Positions 1-6,954 of a DNA stretch of 64,000 nucleotides are shown here, one piece after another. Each line of letters opens with the position of its first letter. Positions within the stretch are counted from its first letter, which is position 1. Source of the stretch: a bacterium. Lineage in GTDB: Bacteria > 4484-113 > JAFGCY01. Under the pieces are notes generated by a model. It saw nothing but the letters and a program-made list of their open reading frames with translations, ran no database searches and was not told the origin of the DNA. Location: assembly GCA_020849855.1 (NCBI GenBank), contig JADZFO010000002.1:104191-168190 (forward strand), given 5' to 3'. A program made the position numbers and the translations under genes.

Positions 1-41
1 CAGGCTGAGCATGCTGAGAAGGCGGTGGATATGTGATGTTG

Positions 42-2597
42 TCATGGCTGGACCTCGGTGCCTGGAAGATTTAGCTGCCTGCTCAGCAGCTCACAGACCT
101 CTGCGTCATCAGAAGCAGAGCTTAGCGCATCCCGGAACTCCTCTCGCATCAGCAGACGGGCGAGGGCGGCGAAGACGCGCAGGTGCAGGTTGCCGTCCGC
201 CGCGGCGGGGTCGGCCTGCTCGGGCATGCAGAGCATGATCACTGTATGAACTGGCTGCTCGTCCAGCGCCGCCCAGTGGATGGGCCGGGCCGGGCGCAGC
301 ACAGAGAGGCTGGCATGCGCCGCGCTGCTGCTCTTGCAGTGCGGGATGGCAAAGCCGTGGCCAAGGCCGGTGGAGTAGGTGGCCTCGCGCTGCCAGATGG
401 CCTGCTCCAGTGCGTCCGCGTCATCCGTGCGGCCGCTGGCGTAGAGCCTGTGACAGAGGTAGTGGATGGCCTGGGCCTTGGTCTCGACGGCTGCATTCAG
501 GCAGACGAGTTCACGGCTGAGCAGGGGCAGGCGCGCTTCGGCATGCCCCACCTTGTCCAGCAGCGCTTCAACTTCCTCAGCGCTTTCGCAGTTGCAGGCC
601 GCGTCCAGCAGGGCGCGGCAGCTGGTGCTGTCCAGCCCGCGCAGACGCCGTTTAAGCGCCGGCACGCCAGGGGATGAAAGGCTCAGCTCGTCAAAGCCAA
701 GGCCAAGCAGCAGGGGCAGGTTGCGCGGGTCGCCGGCCATCTCGCCGCAGAGCCCCGTCCAGCAGCCGGCGCGCCGGCTGCCCTCGCACAGCAGCCGCAA
801 AAGGCGCAGAAAGGCCGGGTGCCGGACATTATGCAGCCAGGCCACAGCAGGGTTGCCGCGATCGGCGGCGAAGGTGTACTGGCACAGGTCGTTGGAACCG
901 ACGGAGATGAAATCCACCTTGCGGCCGATCTCCTGCGCCTGCAGGGCGGCGGAGGGGACCTCCACCATCACGCCGACAGGCACTGCGGCGACCGGCAGGC
1001 CCTCGCTTTGCAGCTCCTGGCGCACAGACTCGACCAGGGCCCTGAAGTCCGCAGCCTCGCCGGCCGTGCTGACCATCGGCGCCATGATCTTCAGGCTGCC
1101 ATGCAGGGAGGCGCGCAGCAGGGCGCGCAGCTGGCTGCGGATCAGCTCGGGGAAACGGCCATAGATCCGCAGGCCGCGAAAGCCCAGGAAGGGGTTGGCC
1201 TCGCGCTGGATCTGCAGGTAGTCCAGGGGCTTGTCGCCGCCGATGTCGATGGTCCGGAAGATCACAGCGCGGGGGCCGGCGCTTTCAACTGTGCGGCGGT
1301 AAATGCTGTACTGCTCTTCCTCAGTCGGCGGCTGTGTGCGCTCATAGAACAGCAGCTCTGTCCTGAACAGGCCGATGCCGTCGGCGCCGCACTCAAGCGC
1401 GGCGGAGGCTTCTTCAGCCGAGGCGATGTTGGCGGCAATCTCGATGGCCACTCCATCGGCGCTGCTTGCCGTGCTGCTGGCTGTCAGCAGCTCCTGGCTG
1501 GCGCGCTCCATCCGGGCGCTGCGCTCAAGCTCGTAAAGACGCTCTGCCAGCGGCGTCAGCTCAGTCAGCAGGAAGCCGCGGGACCCGTCGATGATGCAGA
1601 GCTCTCCGGCGGCCGCGCTGGCCGCGGCAGCGGGGGCAGCGATGGCCGGCACGGCAAAAGAGCGCGCCAGGATAGCGGCGTGTGAGGTGCTGCCGGTCTC
1701 GCCCAGCACAAGGCCGGCCAGCCTGTGACTACGCAGGGCCAGGAACTGCGCCGGAGAGAGGTTCTCCGCCACCACAATGCTGTCTTCCTCGAGCTGCGGC
1801 GAATGGGCCGCTTCAGTGTGGATGCCAAGGTGCGCCAGCAGCAAAAGGCCGATGCCGCGCAGGTCCGCGGCCCGCTCACGCAGGTAGATGCTGCCGGACT
1901 GGCCAAGCTGCCGGGCGAAGCTCTCCAGCGCGCTGACCACAGCGGCGGCGGCGGAGAGCCCTTCGCCGAGCAGGCTGTGCAGGCTCTGGGCCAGCGCGGG
2001 GTCGCGCAGGAGGGCCAGGCCAGCACGCAGTATCTCTTTCTCGTCCGCGTTCGTTGAGGCCTCGACCCGCGCGCTGAGCTCCAGCTCGACGCCGGCCTGG
2101 GCCCGCTCAAGCTGTCCCAGCTCCAGCAGGGGGTCGCGGCCGGGCTGGCGGCTGAGCTCAAGGGGCAGCCGCGCGCCGGCAATCGGCACAATGCGCCCGC
2201 GGCCGAGGCCGGCGCTGATCGGCAGGCCGCTGACCAGCTTGCCGGGGGGCAGGGCATCGAGGGCCTCCTGCCAGGCCGGGCTGAGCCCGCGCGCTGCAGC
2301 CGGGGCTGCAGGCGCCTGCTGCTCGGCCAGGGGCAGCTCGCTTTGGATAAAGGCCAGCAGGCGTTCAAAGTCAGCGCTGCTGAGGGGCTCGGCTGCGCTG
2401 AGCCGGCAGGGGTCGTCAAACAGCACCGCCGCCGCTACCAGCTCTATCACGCTGGCGCAGTTGGCGCTCTGCCCGCTGCGCTCATTGTGCAGCCTGAGCC
2501 GCAGGCCCATCTGGCCGACCAGCTCCGCCAGCAGGCTGGCGGGTCTGGCATGCAGGCCGTCGGGCAGGGGGCAGCGGAAGGAAATCTCTGTTGGCAT
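42..2597 (-). CDS. PTS multiphosphoryl transfer protein, HPr-EI-EIIA(Fru) fusion
   Basis: This 851-residue protein joins three phosphotransferase (PTS) modules. It should pass phosphate from PEP through EI and HPr to EIIA, and then to the EIIB/EIIC encoded just upstream. HPr covers residues 1-90, with GLHARP giving phospho-His16. EI covers about 115-690: GSTSHAAI gives His306, followed by LFRTELLF, SVGSNDL and GLCGEMAGDP. EIIA of the mannitol/fructose class covers about 700-851, with FAIPHCK giving His753. ATG at 2597 is chosen because residues before it in the open frame are arginine-rich shadow sequence overlapping EIIB. It lies 40 nt after the EIIB stop. Known multiphosphoryl proteins of this kind are usually ordered EIIA-HPr-EI, so having EIIA last is unusual. 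No fruK or regulator is visible, but the operon may continue beyond the window edge. Confidence 0.9.
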   Translation of the reverse strand: MPTEISFRCPLPDGLHARPASLLAELVGQMGLRLRLHNERSGQSANCASVIELVAAAVLFDDPCRLSAAEPLSSADFERLLAFIQSELPLAEQQAPAAPAAARGLSPAWQEALDALPPGKLVSGLPISAGLGRGRIVPIAGARLPLELSRQPGRDPLLELGQLERAQAGVELELSARVEASTNADEKEILRAGLALLRDPALAQSLHSLLGEGLSAAAAVVSALESFARQLGQSGSIYLRERAADLRGIGLLLLAHLGIHTEAAHSPQLEEDSIVVAENLSPAQFLALRSHRLAGLVLGETGSTSHAAILARSFAVPAIAAPAAAASAAAGELCIIDGSRGFLLTELTPLAERLYELERSARMERASQELLTASSTASSADGVAIEIAANIASAEEASAALECGADGIGLFRTELLFYERTQPPTEEEQYSIYRRTVESAGPRAVIFRTIDIGGDKPLDYLQIQREANPFLGFRGLRIYGRFPELIRSQLRALLRASLHGSLKIMAPMVSTAGEAADFRALVESVRQELQSEGLPVAAVPVGVMVEVPSAALQAQEIGRKVDFISVGSNDLCQYTFAADRGNPAVAWLHNVRHPAFLRLLRLLCEGSRRAGCWTGLCGEMAGDPRNLPLLLGLGFDELSLSSPGVPALKRRLRGLDSTSCRALLDAACNCESAEEVEALLDKVGHAEARLPLLSRELVCLNAAVETKAQAIHYLCHRLYASGRTDDADALEQAIWQREATYSTGLGHGFAIPHCKSSSAAHASLSVLRPARPIHWAALDEQPVHTVIMLCMPEQADPAAADGNLHLRVFAALARLLMREEFRDALSSASDDAEVCELLSRQLNLPGTEVQP

Positions 2598-2637
2598 AGA
2601 AGCGGCGGGCAGGGTCAGGCGCGGACCAGACTGGTGT

Positions 2638-2937
2638 CTACTGGTCCAGGCGGGCGAAGACTGAGCGCGGGTCCTTGATGGCCGTCTGCACGGAGACTTC
2701 GAGAATGCGCAGCCCGGCGAAGCGCTCGCGCTTCTCGATCTCAATATCGCAGGCCAGGATGGCCACCTCGGCGCCGGCCAGATCGCCGGGGCCGAGTTCG
2801 TTCTCGATGCCCATCGCGCCCTGGGTCTCGACCTTGATCGTGTGACCCAGTTCGCGGCCGGTCTTTTCAAGCTGCTCAGCCGCCATATATGTATGGGCGA
2901 TGCCTGTCGGACAGGCGGTAACTGCAACGATCTTCAA
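2638..2937 (-). CDS. PTS fructose-specific EIIB component
   Basis: A 99-residue stand-alone EIIB domain of the fructose family. The phospho-cysteine is Cys9 in AVTACPTGIAHT, the family signature. It takes phosphate from the EIIA part of the downstream fusion and passes it to sugar bound by EIIC. The start is TTG at 2937, directly before KIVAVTACP, preceded by AGGGAGG 4 nt upstream; no ATG is available at the right place. An in-frame ATG at 3003 would put the N-terminus through two perfect hairpins and is rejected. The gene is the middle member of the EIIC-EIIB-fusion operon. Confidence 0.85.
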   Translation of the reverse strand: MKIVAVTACPTGIAHTYMAAEQLEKTGRELGHTIKVETQGAMGIENELGPGDLAGAEVAILACDIEIEKRERFAGLRILEVSVQTAIKDPRSVFARLDQ

Positions 2938-2952
2938 GATGCCTCCCTGTAG

Positions 2953-2972
2953 GGTGCAGGCGTGCCTGCACC
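2953..2972. repeat. perfect hairpin, 8-bp stem
   Basis: GGTGCAGG, loop CGTG, CCTGCACC. It lies between the EIIC and EIIB genes, just upstream of the EIIB ribosome-binding site. It forms a pair with the hairpin at 2985-3004, which has the same outer stem GGTGCA. Confidence 0.75.
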
Positions 2973-2984
2973 TCTTCCAACACT

Positions 2985-3004
2985 GGTGCACGCACGCGTG
3001 CACC
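2985..3004. repeat. perfect hairpin, 8-bp stem, second copy
   Basis: GGTGCACG, loop CACG, CGTGCACC. It shares stem length, loop length and the outer GGTGCA/TGCACC arms with the hairpin at 2953-2972. It begins 9 nt upstream of the EIIC stop codon in transcript order. No U-tract follows, so it is more like an mRNA-stability or REP-like element than a terminator. Confidence 0.7.
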
Positions 3005-3013
3005 CTGCAGAAT

Positions 3014-4129
3014 CTAAACCTGTGCCGCCGGATCCACGCCGGGGGCGACGGACAGCTTCGGCCGCCCGATTGACTTCAGCGCATTGATCAGCAGTGCGGT
3101 CACCAGTGTGCCGGCAATGATGGCCACGATATACATCAGACGGTTGTCGACCACCGGAAGCACAATCGGCCCGCCGTGCGGCGCATGGTCGCCAACCTTG
3201 CTCAGCATGCAGATCACGCTGGCGGTCATCGCACCGACGATGATGGACGGGATCACGCGGAAGGGATCGGCGGCGGCAAAGGGGATCGCGCCTTCGGTGA
3301 TGCCGATCATGCCCATGGTCAGGGCGGCGATGCCGCTTTCGCGCTCTTCCTCGCTCCAGAGCTTCTTGTTGATCAGGGTCGCCAGGCCCATGCCCAGCGG
3401 CGGCGTGCAGATGGCCGCGGCGACCGCGCCCATCACGTAGTAGTTGCCTTCAGCGATCAGGCCGGAGCCAAAGAAGAAGGCAGCCTTGTTGACAGGCCCG
3501 CCCATGTCAAAGGCAATCATCGCGCCGAGGATCATGGCCAGCACAACGGCATTGCCGGTGCCCATGTTGGTCAGCCAGACCTTGAGGCCCTCGTTCATGG
3601 CCACAATGGGCGGGCCGATGACCAGCAGGACCAGCACGCCGATGGCCAGGCTGGAGAGGATCGGGATGATCAGGATCGGCATGATCGGCTTGAGGTACTT
3701 GCCGACCGGGATCAGCTTGACCCAGTTGACGATGAAGCCGGCCAGCAGGCCGGCGACGAGGGCGCCGAGGAAGCCGGTGGATACCTCCGTCGGCCCGCCT
3801 TCAACAGGCTGGCTAATGGGGATATGGCCGCAAAGCCAGCCGCCGACAAAGCCGGCGACAAGGCCCGGGCGGCCGGCGATGGCATAGCTGATGTAGCCGG
3901 CCAGGATGGGGAGCAGCAGGCTGAAGGCCGCCACGCCGATGGTCAGCATCATGCTCAGGATCGGGCTGCCGCTGGGGTCAGGGCCCGAGCCTTCCTTCAT
4001 CGGGGAGAAGGCCAGCGCAGCGGCGATCAGGATACCGCCGCAGGCGACAAAGGGAATCGCATATGAGACGCCGGTCAGCAGATACTGCCGCAGCTTGATC
4101 AGGCTGCCAAGCGCCTTGTTTTCCGCCAT
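3014..4129 (-). CDS. PTS fructose-specific EIIC permease
   Basis: A 371-residue polytopic inner-membrane permease that moves fructose (or a related sugar) across the membrane while EIIB phosphorylates it. Family hallmarks are the N-terminal LLTGVSYAIPFVACGG, the central FDMGGPVNKAAFFFG, GITEGAIPFAAADP and the C-terminal HAPHGGPI. About nine hydrophobic segments are visible. ATG at 4129 (MAENKALG) is chosen because a purine-rich GGGGGTGG site precedes it; the 26 upstream in-frame residues would cover the promoter. It is the first gene of the PTS operon. Substrate specificity within the fructose group cannot be read from sequence. Confidence 0.88.
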   Translation of the reverse strand: MAENKALGSLIKLRQYLLTGVSYAIPFVACGGILIAAALAFSPMKEGSGPDPSGSPILSMMLTIGVAAFSLLLPILAGYISYAIAGRPGLVAGFVGGWLCGHIPISQPVEGGPTEVSTGFLGALVAGLLAGFIVNWVKLIPVGKYLKPIMPILIIPILSSLAIGVLVLLVIGPPIVAMNEGLKVWLTNMGTGNAVVLAMILGAMIAFDMGGPVNKAAFFFGSGLIAEGNYYVMGAVAAAICTPPLGMGLATLINKKLWSEEERESGIAALTMGMIGITEGAIPFAAADPFRVIPSIIVGAMTASVICMLSKVGDHAPHGGPIVLPVVDNRLMYIVAIIAGTLVTALLINALKSIGRPKLSVAPGVDPAAQV

Positions 4130-4159
4130 AGTCCACCCCCACCAGGCTCTGAAAGTCAG

Positions 4160-4165
4160 ATTATA
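4160..4165 (-). promoter_or_regulatory. -10 box of PTS operon
   Basis: A perfect TATAAT on the minus strand, 30 nt before the EIIC start. The -35 position 17 bp further up is weak (TTCCGG), so activation by a regulator is plausible. Confidence 0.5.
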
Positions 4166-4227
4166 TAAGGGAGCGGAAAAGGCCGGAACCGGCGGCCTGG
4201 GCGGCAAGAGGCTGCCGCGGACAGGGC

Positions 4228-4255
4228 TTGCAAAGCTGCCGGCGCATGCTATACT
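4228..4255 (+). promoter_or_regulatory. secG promoter
   Basis: TTGCAA, 16-bp spacer, TATACT with an upstream TGC (extended -10). The box ends 12 nt before the secG ATG, leaving a leader of only about 6 nt and no Shine-Dalgarno sequence. Confidence 0.55.
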
Positions 4256-4267
4256 GCCCGCCCCGGT

Positions 4268-4507
4268 ATGAATGTCGTCTTTACAATTGTCCTGATCGCG
4301 GTGATTGCCGTCAGCGGCATCATGACTTACATCACCCTGTCGCTCAATACCAAGAGCGACGGCATCGGCGCGGCCATCACGGGCGCCTCGGACAGCTATC
4401 GCGGTGCTGTCGGTGTCGAAGAGCAGAAGCGCAAGCTGCTGGGTAACCTCGGCTACACCTTTGGCGTCCTCTGCCTGCTCTATACCATCTTCGAGACCTA
4501 CCTCTAG
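4268..4507 (+). CDS. secG: SecG-like protein translocase subunit
   Basis: A 79-residue protein with two hydrophobic helices (about residues 3-24 and 62-78) around a short polar loop. The loop SDGIGAAITGASDSYRG matches the SecG pattern K/S-x-G-x-GAA-x-x-G-G/A-x-x-x-x-F/Y-G. SecG is the small accessory subunit of the SecYEG translocon in the inner membrane. The gene stands alone, divergent from the PTS operon, which is normal for secG. The identification rests on topology and the glycine loop only, since the family is weakly conserved. Confidence 0.68.
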   Translation: MNVVFTIVLIAVIAVSGIMTYITLSLNTKSDGIGAAITGASDSYRGAVGVEEQKRKLLGNLGYTFGVLCLLYTIFETYL

Positions 4508-4589
4508 AGCGCGGGCTGCCGCAGTGGCTCAGCTCCCCGGTCGCGGCGCTTTGAATCACCCGGGCTCCTGCTGCGTCATGTACTGCAGC

Positions 4590-5528
4590 ATGTCCCTCCG
4601 GCCAGCTTACTTCCCTGCCTCGCTGCAACGCGCCATTGCATGCCTGCTTGCCGGCGCGCTGGCGCTTCTGCTTGCCGCCGCCCCGGCCCATGCCGCGGTT
4701 GACCTCAACGAACCTGACAACTACCGCCTGGCCCAGGACATCATGCTGCGCCTGGTCAACGAGGCCCGCGTGCGCGAAGGGGTGGCCCGGGTGGGCTTCG
4801 ACGCCCAGGCGGCGCAGGCGGCCAAAGCGCACGCGGATGACATGCTGGCCCATGACTACTTCAGCCACTGGGGCCTCGACGGCCGCAAGCCTACGCGGCG
4901 CTGGAACCTGATGGGCTGCTATGACGCGGTGGCGGAGAACATCTATTACAAGAAGGGTGCGCTGGGCGACATCGACACGATGCTGGAGGACGCCATGCAG
5001 ACCCTGCTGGCCAGCCCCGGGCACCGCAAGACCATGCTGAACCCTGACTATACCGACGTCGGGATCGGCTTTGCCATGAGCGAGTCGGGGCGCGAGCTGC
5101 TGGTGGCGCAGGAGTTTGTCACTCGCCTGGGCGGGGCCTACTACTGCCCGCTGTATGCGCGTCTCGGGGAGAAGATCGAGCTGATCGGGCGCTATGACAG
5201 CGCGCTTTTCGAGCTGGAGGCGGTTGTGCTTGGCTACGAAGAACTTCCTTCACCCAAGAAGAAACTGTGGCTTGCCAAAGTGAGATCTTATGCAGATGCA
5301 GAAGTTCGCTACGCAGCGCTTACTCCCGTTGGCTCAGGAAGAATCTATTCTGAATATCCAACTTCACCGGAGGTGGAGCTGGACAAGGTTGGCGGCTATT
5401 TCAAATGCTCGCCGCGCCTGGACTACAAGAAGAAGCCCGGCACCTATTACCTGTTTGTGTGGCTGCGGGCCCGCGAGATGGACAAGCCCTTTTTGGCCGC
5501 TGTGGCAACGGTTGAAGTTGAAAACTGA
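4590..5528 (+). CDS. secreted CAP/SCP-domain protein (YkwD-like)
   Basis: About 312 residues. A signal peptide (LLAGALALLLAAAPAHA) is followed by a CAP domain (mature residues roughly 10-150) with the expected order HADDMLAHDYFSHWG, AENIYY, SPGHRKTMLNPDYTDVGIGF. The remaining 160 residues form an unassigned C-terminal region ending in VATVEVEN. Bacterial CAP proteins are extracytoplasmic and mostly of unknown activity. The start is uncertain: ATG 4590 (MSLRP) and ATG 4578 (MYCSMSLRP) are equally possible and neither has a clear ribosome site. Bases 5225-5350 look more AT-rich than the rest of the gene. A second, unrelated CAP lipoprotein lies at 35072-36226. Confidence 0.82.
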   Translation: MSLRPAYFPASLQRAIACLLAGALALLLAAAPAHAAVDLNEPDNYRLAQDIMLRLVNEARVREGVARVGFDAQAAQAAKAHADDMLAHDYFSHWGLDGRKPTRRWNLMGCYDAVAENIYYKKGALGDIDTMLEDAMQTLLASPGHRKTMLNPDYTDVGIGFAMSESGRELLVAQEFVTRLGGAYYCPLYARLGEKIELIGRYDSALFELEAVVLGYEELPSPKKKLWLAKVRSYADAEVRYAALTPVGSGRIYSEYPTSPEVELDKVGGYFKCSPRLDYKKKPGTYYLFVWLRAREMDKPFLAAVATVEVEN

Positions 5529-5730
5529 AACAATCATTCGCTATCTTTATTGATTTGCATTCCAAAACGTCAGGACTGACTGGCAACATCTGTCAATTCA
5601 GTGCCAGAATATGCTATCTCGGATATCGTGGATAACTCCTTCCCCTATGTTACTATTGCCGCTGTTCGCAGAGGGTTGAGCTAGGCCCCAAGGGTCCAGG
5701 TGGCAGACAGGGATTAGGAGGACTTAGCTT

Positions 5731-6939
5731 ATGTTCGCGGTGGCAAAGCAGCTAATGGCTGCTGCAGGTGCTCTGGTCTTCATGGCGACCAGCGGCTACG
5801 TCAACGCGCAGTTCGACAAGGTCGAAGGCGTTGAAGCTCCGGATGATGTGACAGGTGCTGACTGCACCATGTGTCACGGCGATGCCGCGACCAAATTCGA
5901 GTTCCACCATCAGCCGGCCTTTGAAGGCAAGTGCACAACCTGCCACCTCGAAACCGGCACGGGCGGCCACGGCGGCCTGACCATGCCGGACCGGCAGCTG
6001 TGCCTGCAGTGCCACCAGGACCAGGAGCAGCACTATCCCCTGGCCACCTGCTGGACCTCCGCCTGCCACAGCGATATCCACGGTTCCAATGTTGACGCCA
6101 CCCTGAACCCCAGCCGCCAGGAAGCCTATCCTGGTTTCTTTGAAGCCACCACCGGCGCCGAGTACACCGGCTCCGAGGCCTGCCTGACCTGCCACACCGA
6201 CCAGTGCAGCTCCTGGAAGGAGTCGATGCACAGCCTCAGCGATACCGACTGGCAGAAGGCCCCCAACATGCGCGGCTGCGAGAGCTGCCACGGCCCGGGC
6301 GGCAACCACTGGGGCCGCAAGGCCGGCATCGGATCCTTCGCCTATGCCAGCGATGCCGAATCGGACGCGGTCTGCCTGACCTGCCACAAGGACGAGACCT
6401 TCGCCCCCGAGTATCAGCGCAACACCCATGTAAAGACCGGCGTCGGCTGTGTCGATTGCCATGATGTGCATTCACAGCTTGAGCGTCACAACCTGCGGGC
6501 CAGCGCCAATGAGCTTTGCCTGACCTGCCACCAGAACCAGCGCCTGGAATTCGCCAAGTTCAGCCACCACCCGGTGGACGACAGCGATGCCCGCACGGGC
6601 CTGCAGTGCGTCGAGTGCCATAACCCGCACGGCGGCGAGGGCCGCGCAATGCTGGTGGCCAATCAGGATGAGCTGTGCTTCGTCTGCCACGTGGACAAGC
6701 AGGGGCCCTTTATCTATGCCCACGCTGGCTATGAGGCCGGCCTGGGCCAGGGCTGCAGCACCTGCCATGACTCCCATGGCAGCAACAGCCCGAACCTGCT
6801 GAAGATGAGCGGACGCGGCCTGTGCATCCAGTGCCACACCGACCGGGTGCAGCACTTCCCGGCGCAGACCTGCTGGAGCACCGGCTGCCACAGCGATCAT
6901 CACGGCAGCAACACCGACTATTTCTTCTTTGACAACTAG
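5731..6939 (+). CDS. multiheme c-type cytochrome, up to 14 hemes (MtrA/DmsE-like)
   Basis: A 402-residue exported protein: signal peptide to about residue 26 (SGYVNA-Q), then heme sites to the end. I count 12 CXXCH sites plus two CX4CH sites (CWTSACH and CWSTGCH). The CX4CH sites lie in matching repeats, one near residue 105 and one near the C-terminus, each followed by SD-x-HGSN, which suggests an internal duplication. The middle resembles decaheme DmsE/MtrA proteins (ELCFVCH, CVECHNPHGG). Such proteins sit in the periplasm or inside a barrel and carry electrons across the outer membrane. The MtrB-like porin gene follows after 15 nt. The start has AGGAGG 8 nt upstream. The 202-bp region upstream must hold the operon promoter. 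Confidence 0.88.
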   Translation: MFAVAKQLMAAAGALVFMATSGYVNAQFDKVEGVEAPDDVTGADCTMCHGDAATKFEFHHQPAFEGKCTTCHLETGTGGHGGLTMPDRQLCLQCHQDQEQHYPLATCWTSACHSDIHGSNVDATLNPSRQEAYPGFFEATTGAEYTGSEACLTCHTDQCSSWKESMHSLSDTDWQKAPNMRGCESCHGPGGNHWGRKAGIGSFAYASDAESDAVCLTCHKDETFAPEYQRNTHVKTGVGCVDCHDVHSQLERHNLRASANELCLTCHQNQRLEFAKFSHHPVDDSDARTGLQCVECHNPHGGEGRAMLVANQDELCFVCHVDKQGPFIYAHAGYEAGLGQGCSTCHDSHGSNSPNLLKMSGRGLCIQCHTDRVQHFPAQTCWSTGCHSDHHGSNTDYFFFDN

Positions 6940-6954
6940 GTTGGGGGAAGGAAA

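Noticed and set aside
2598..2927. 110-residue N-terminal extension of the PTS fusion protein
   Set aside because: Arg/Pro/Ser-rich shadow sequence fully overlapping the real EIIB gene in another frame; the HPr domain starts at ATG 2597.
5871..6939. Cysteine-histidine repeats as a zinc-finger array
   Set aside because: The sites are CXXCH/CX4CH heme motifs after a signal peptide and next to a porin, not zinc ligands.
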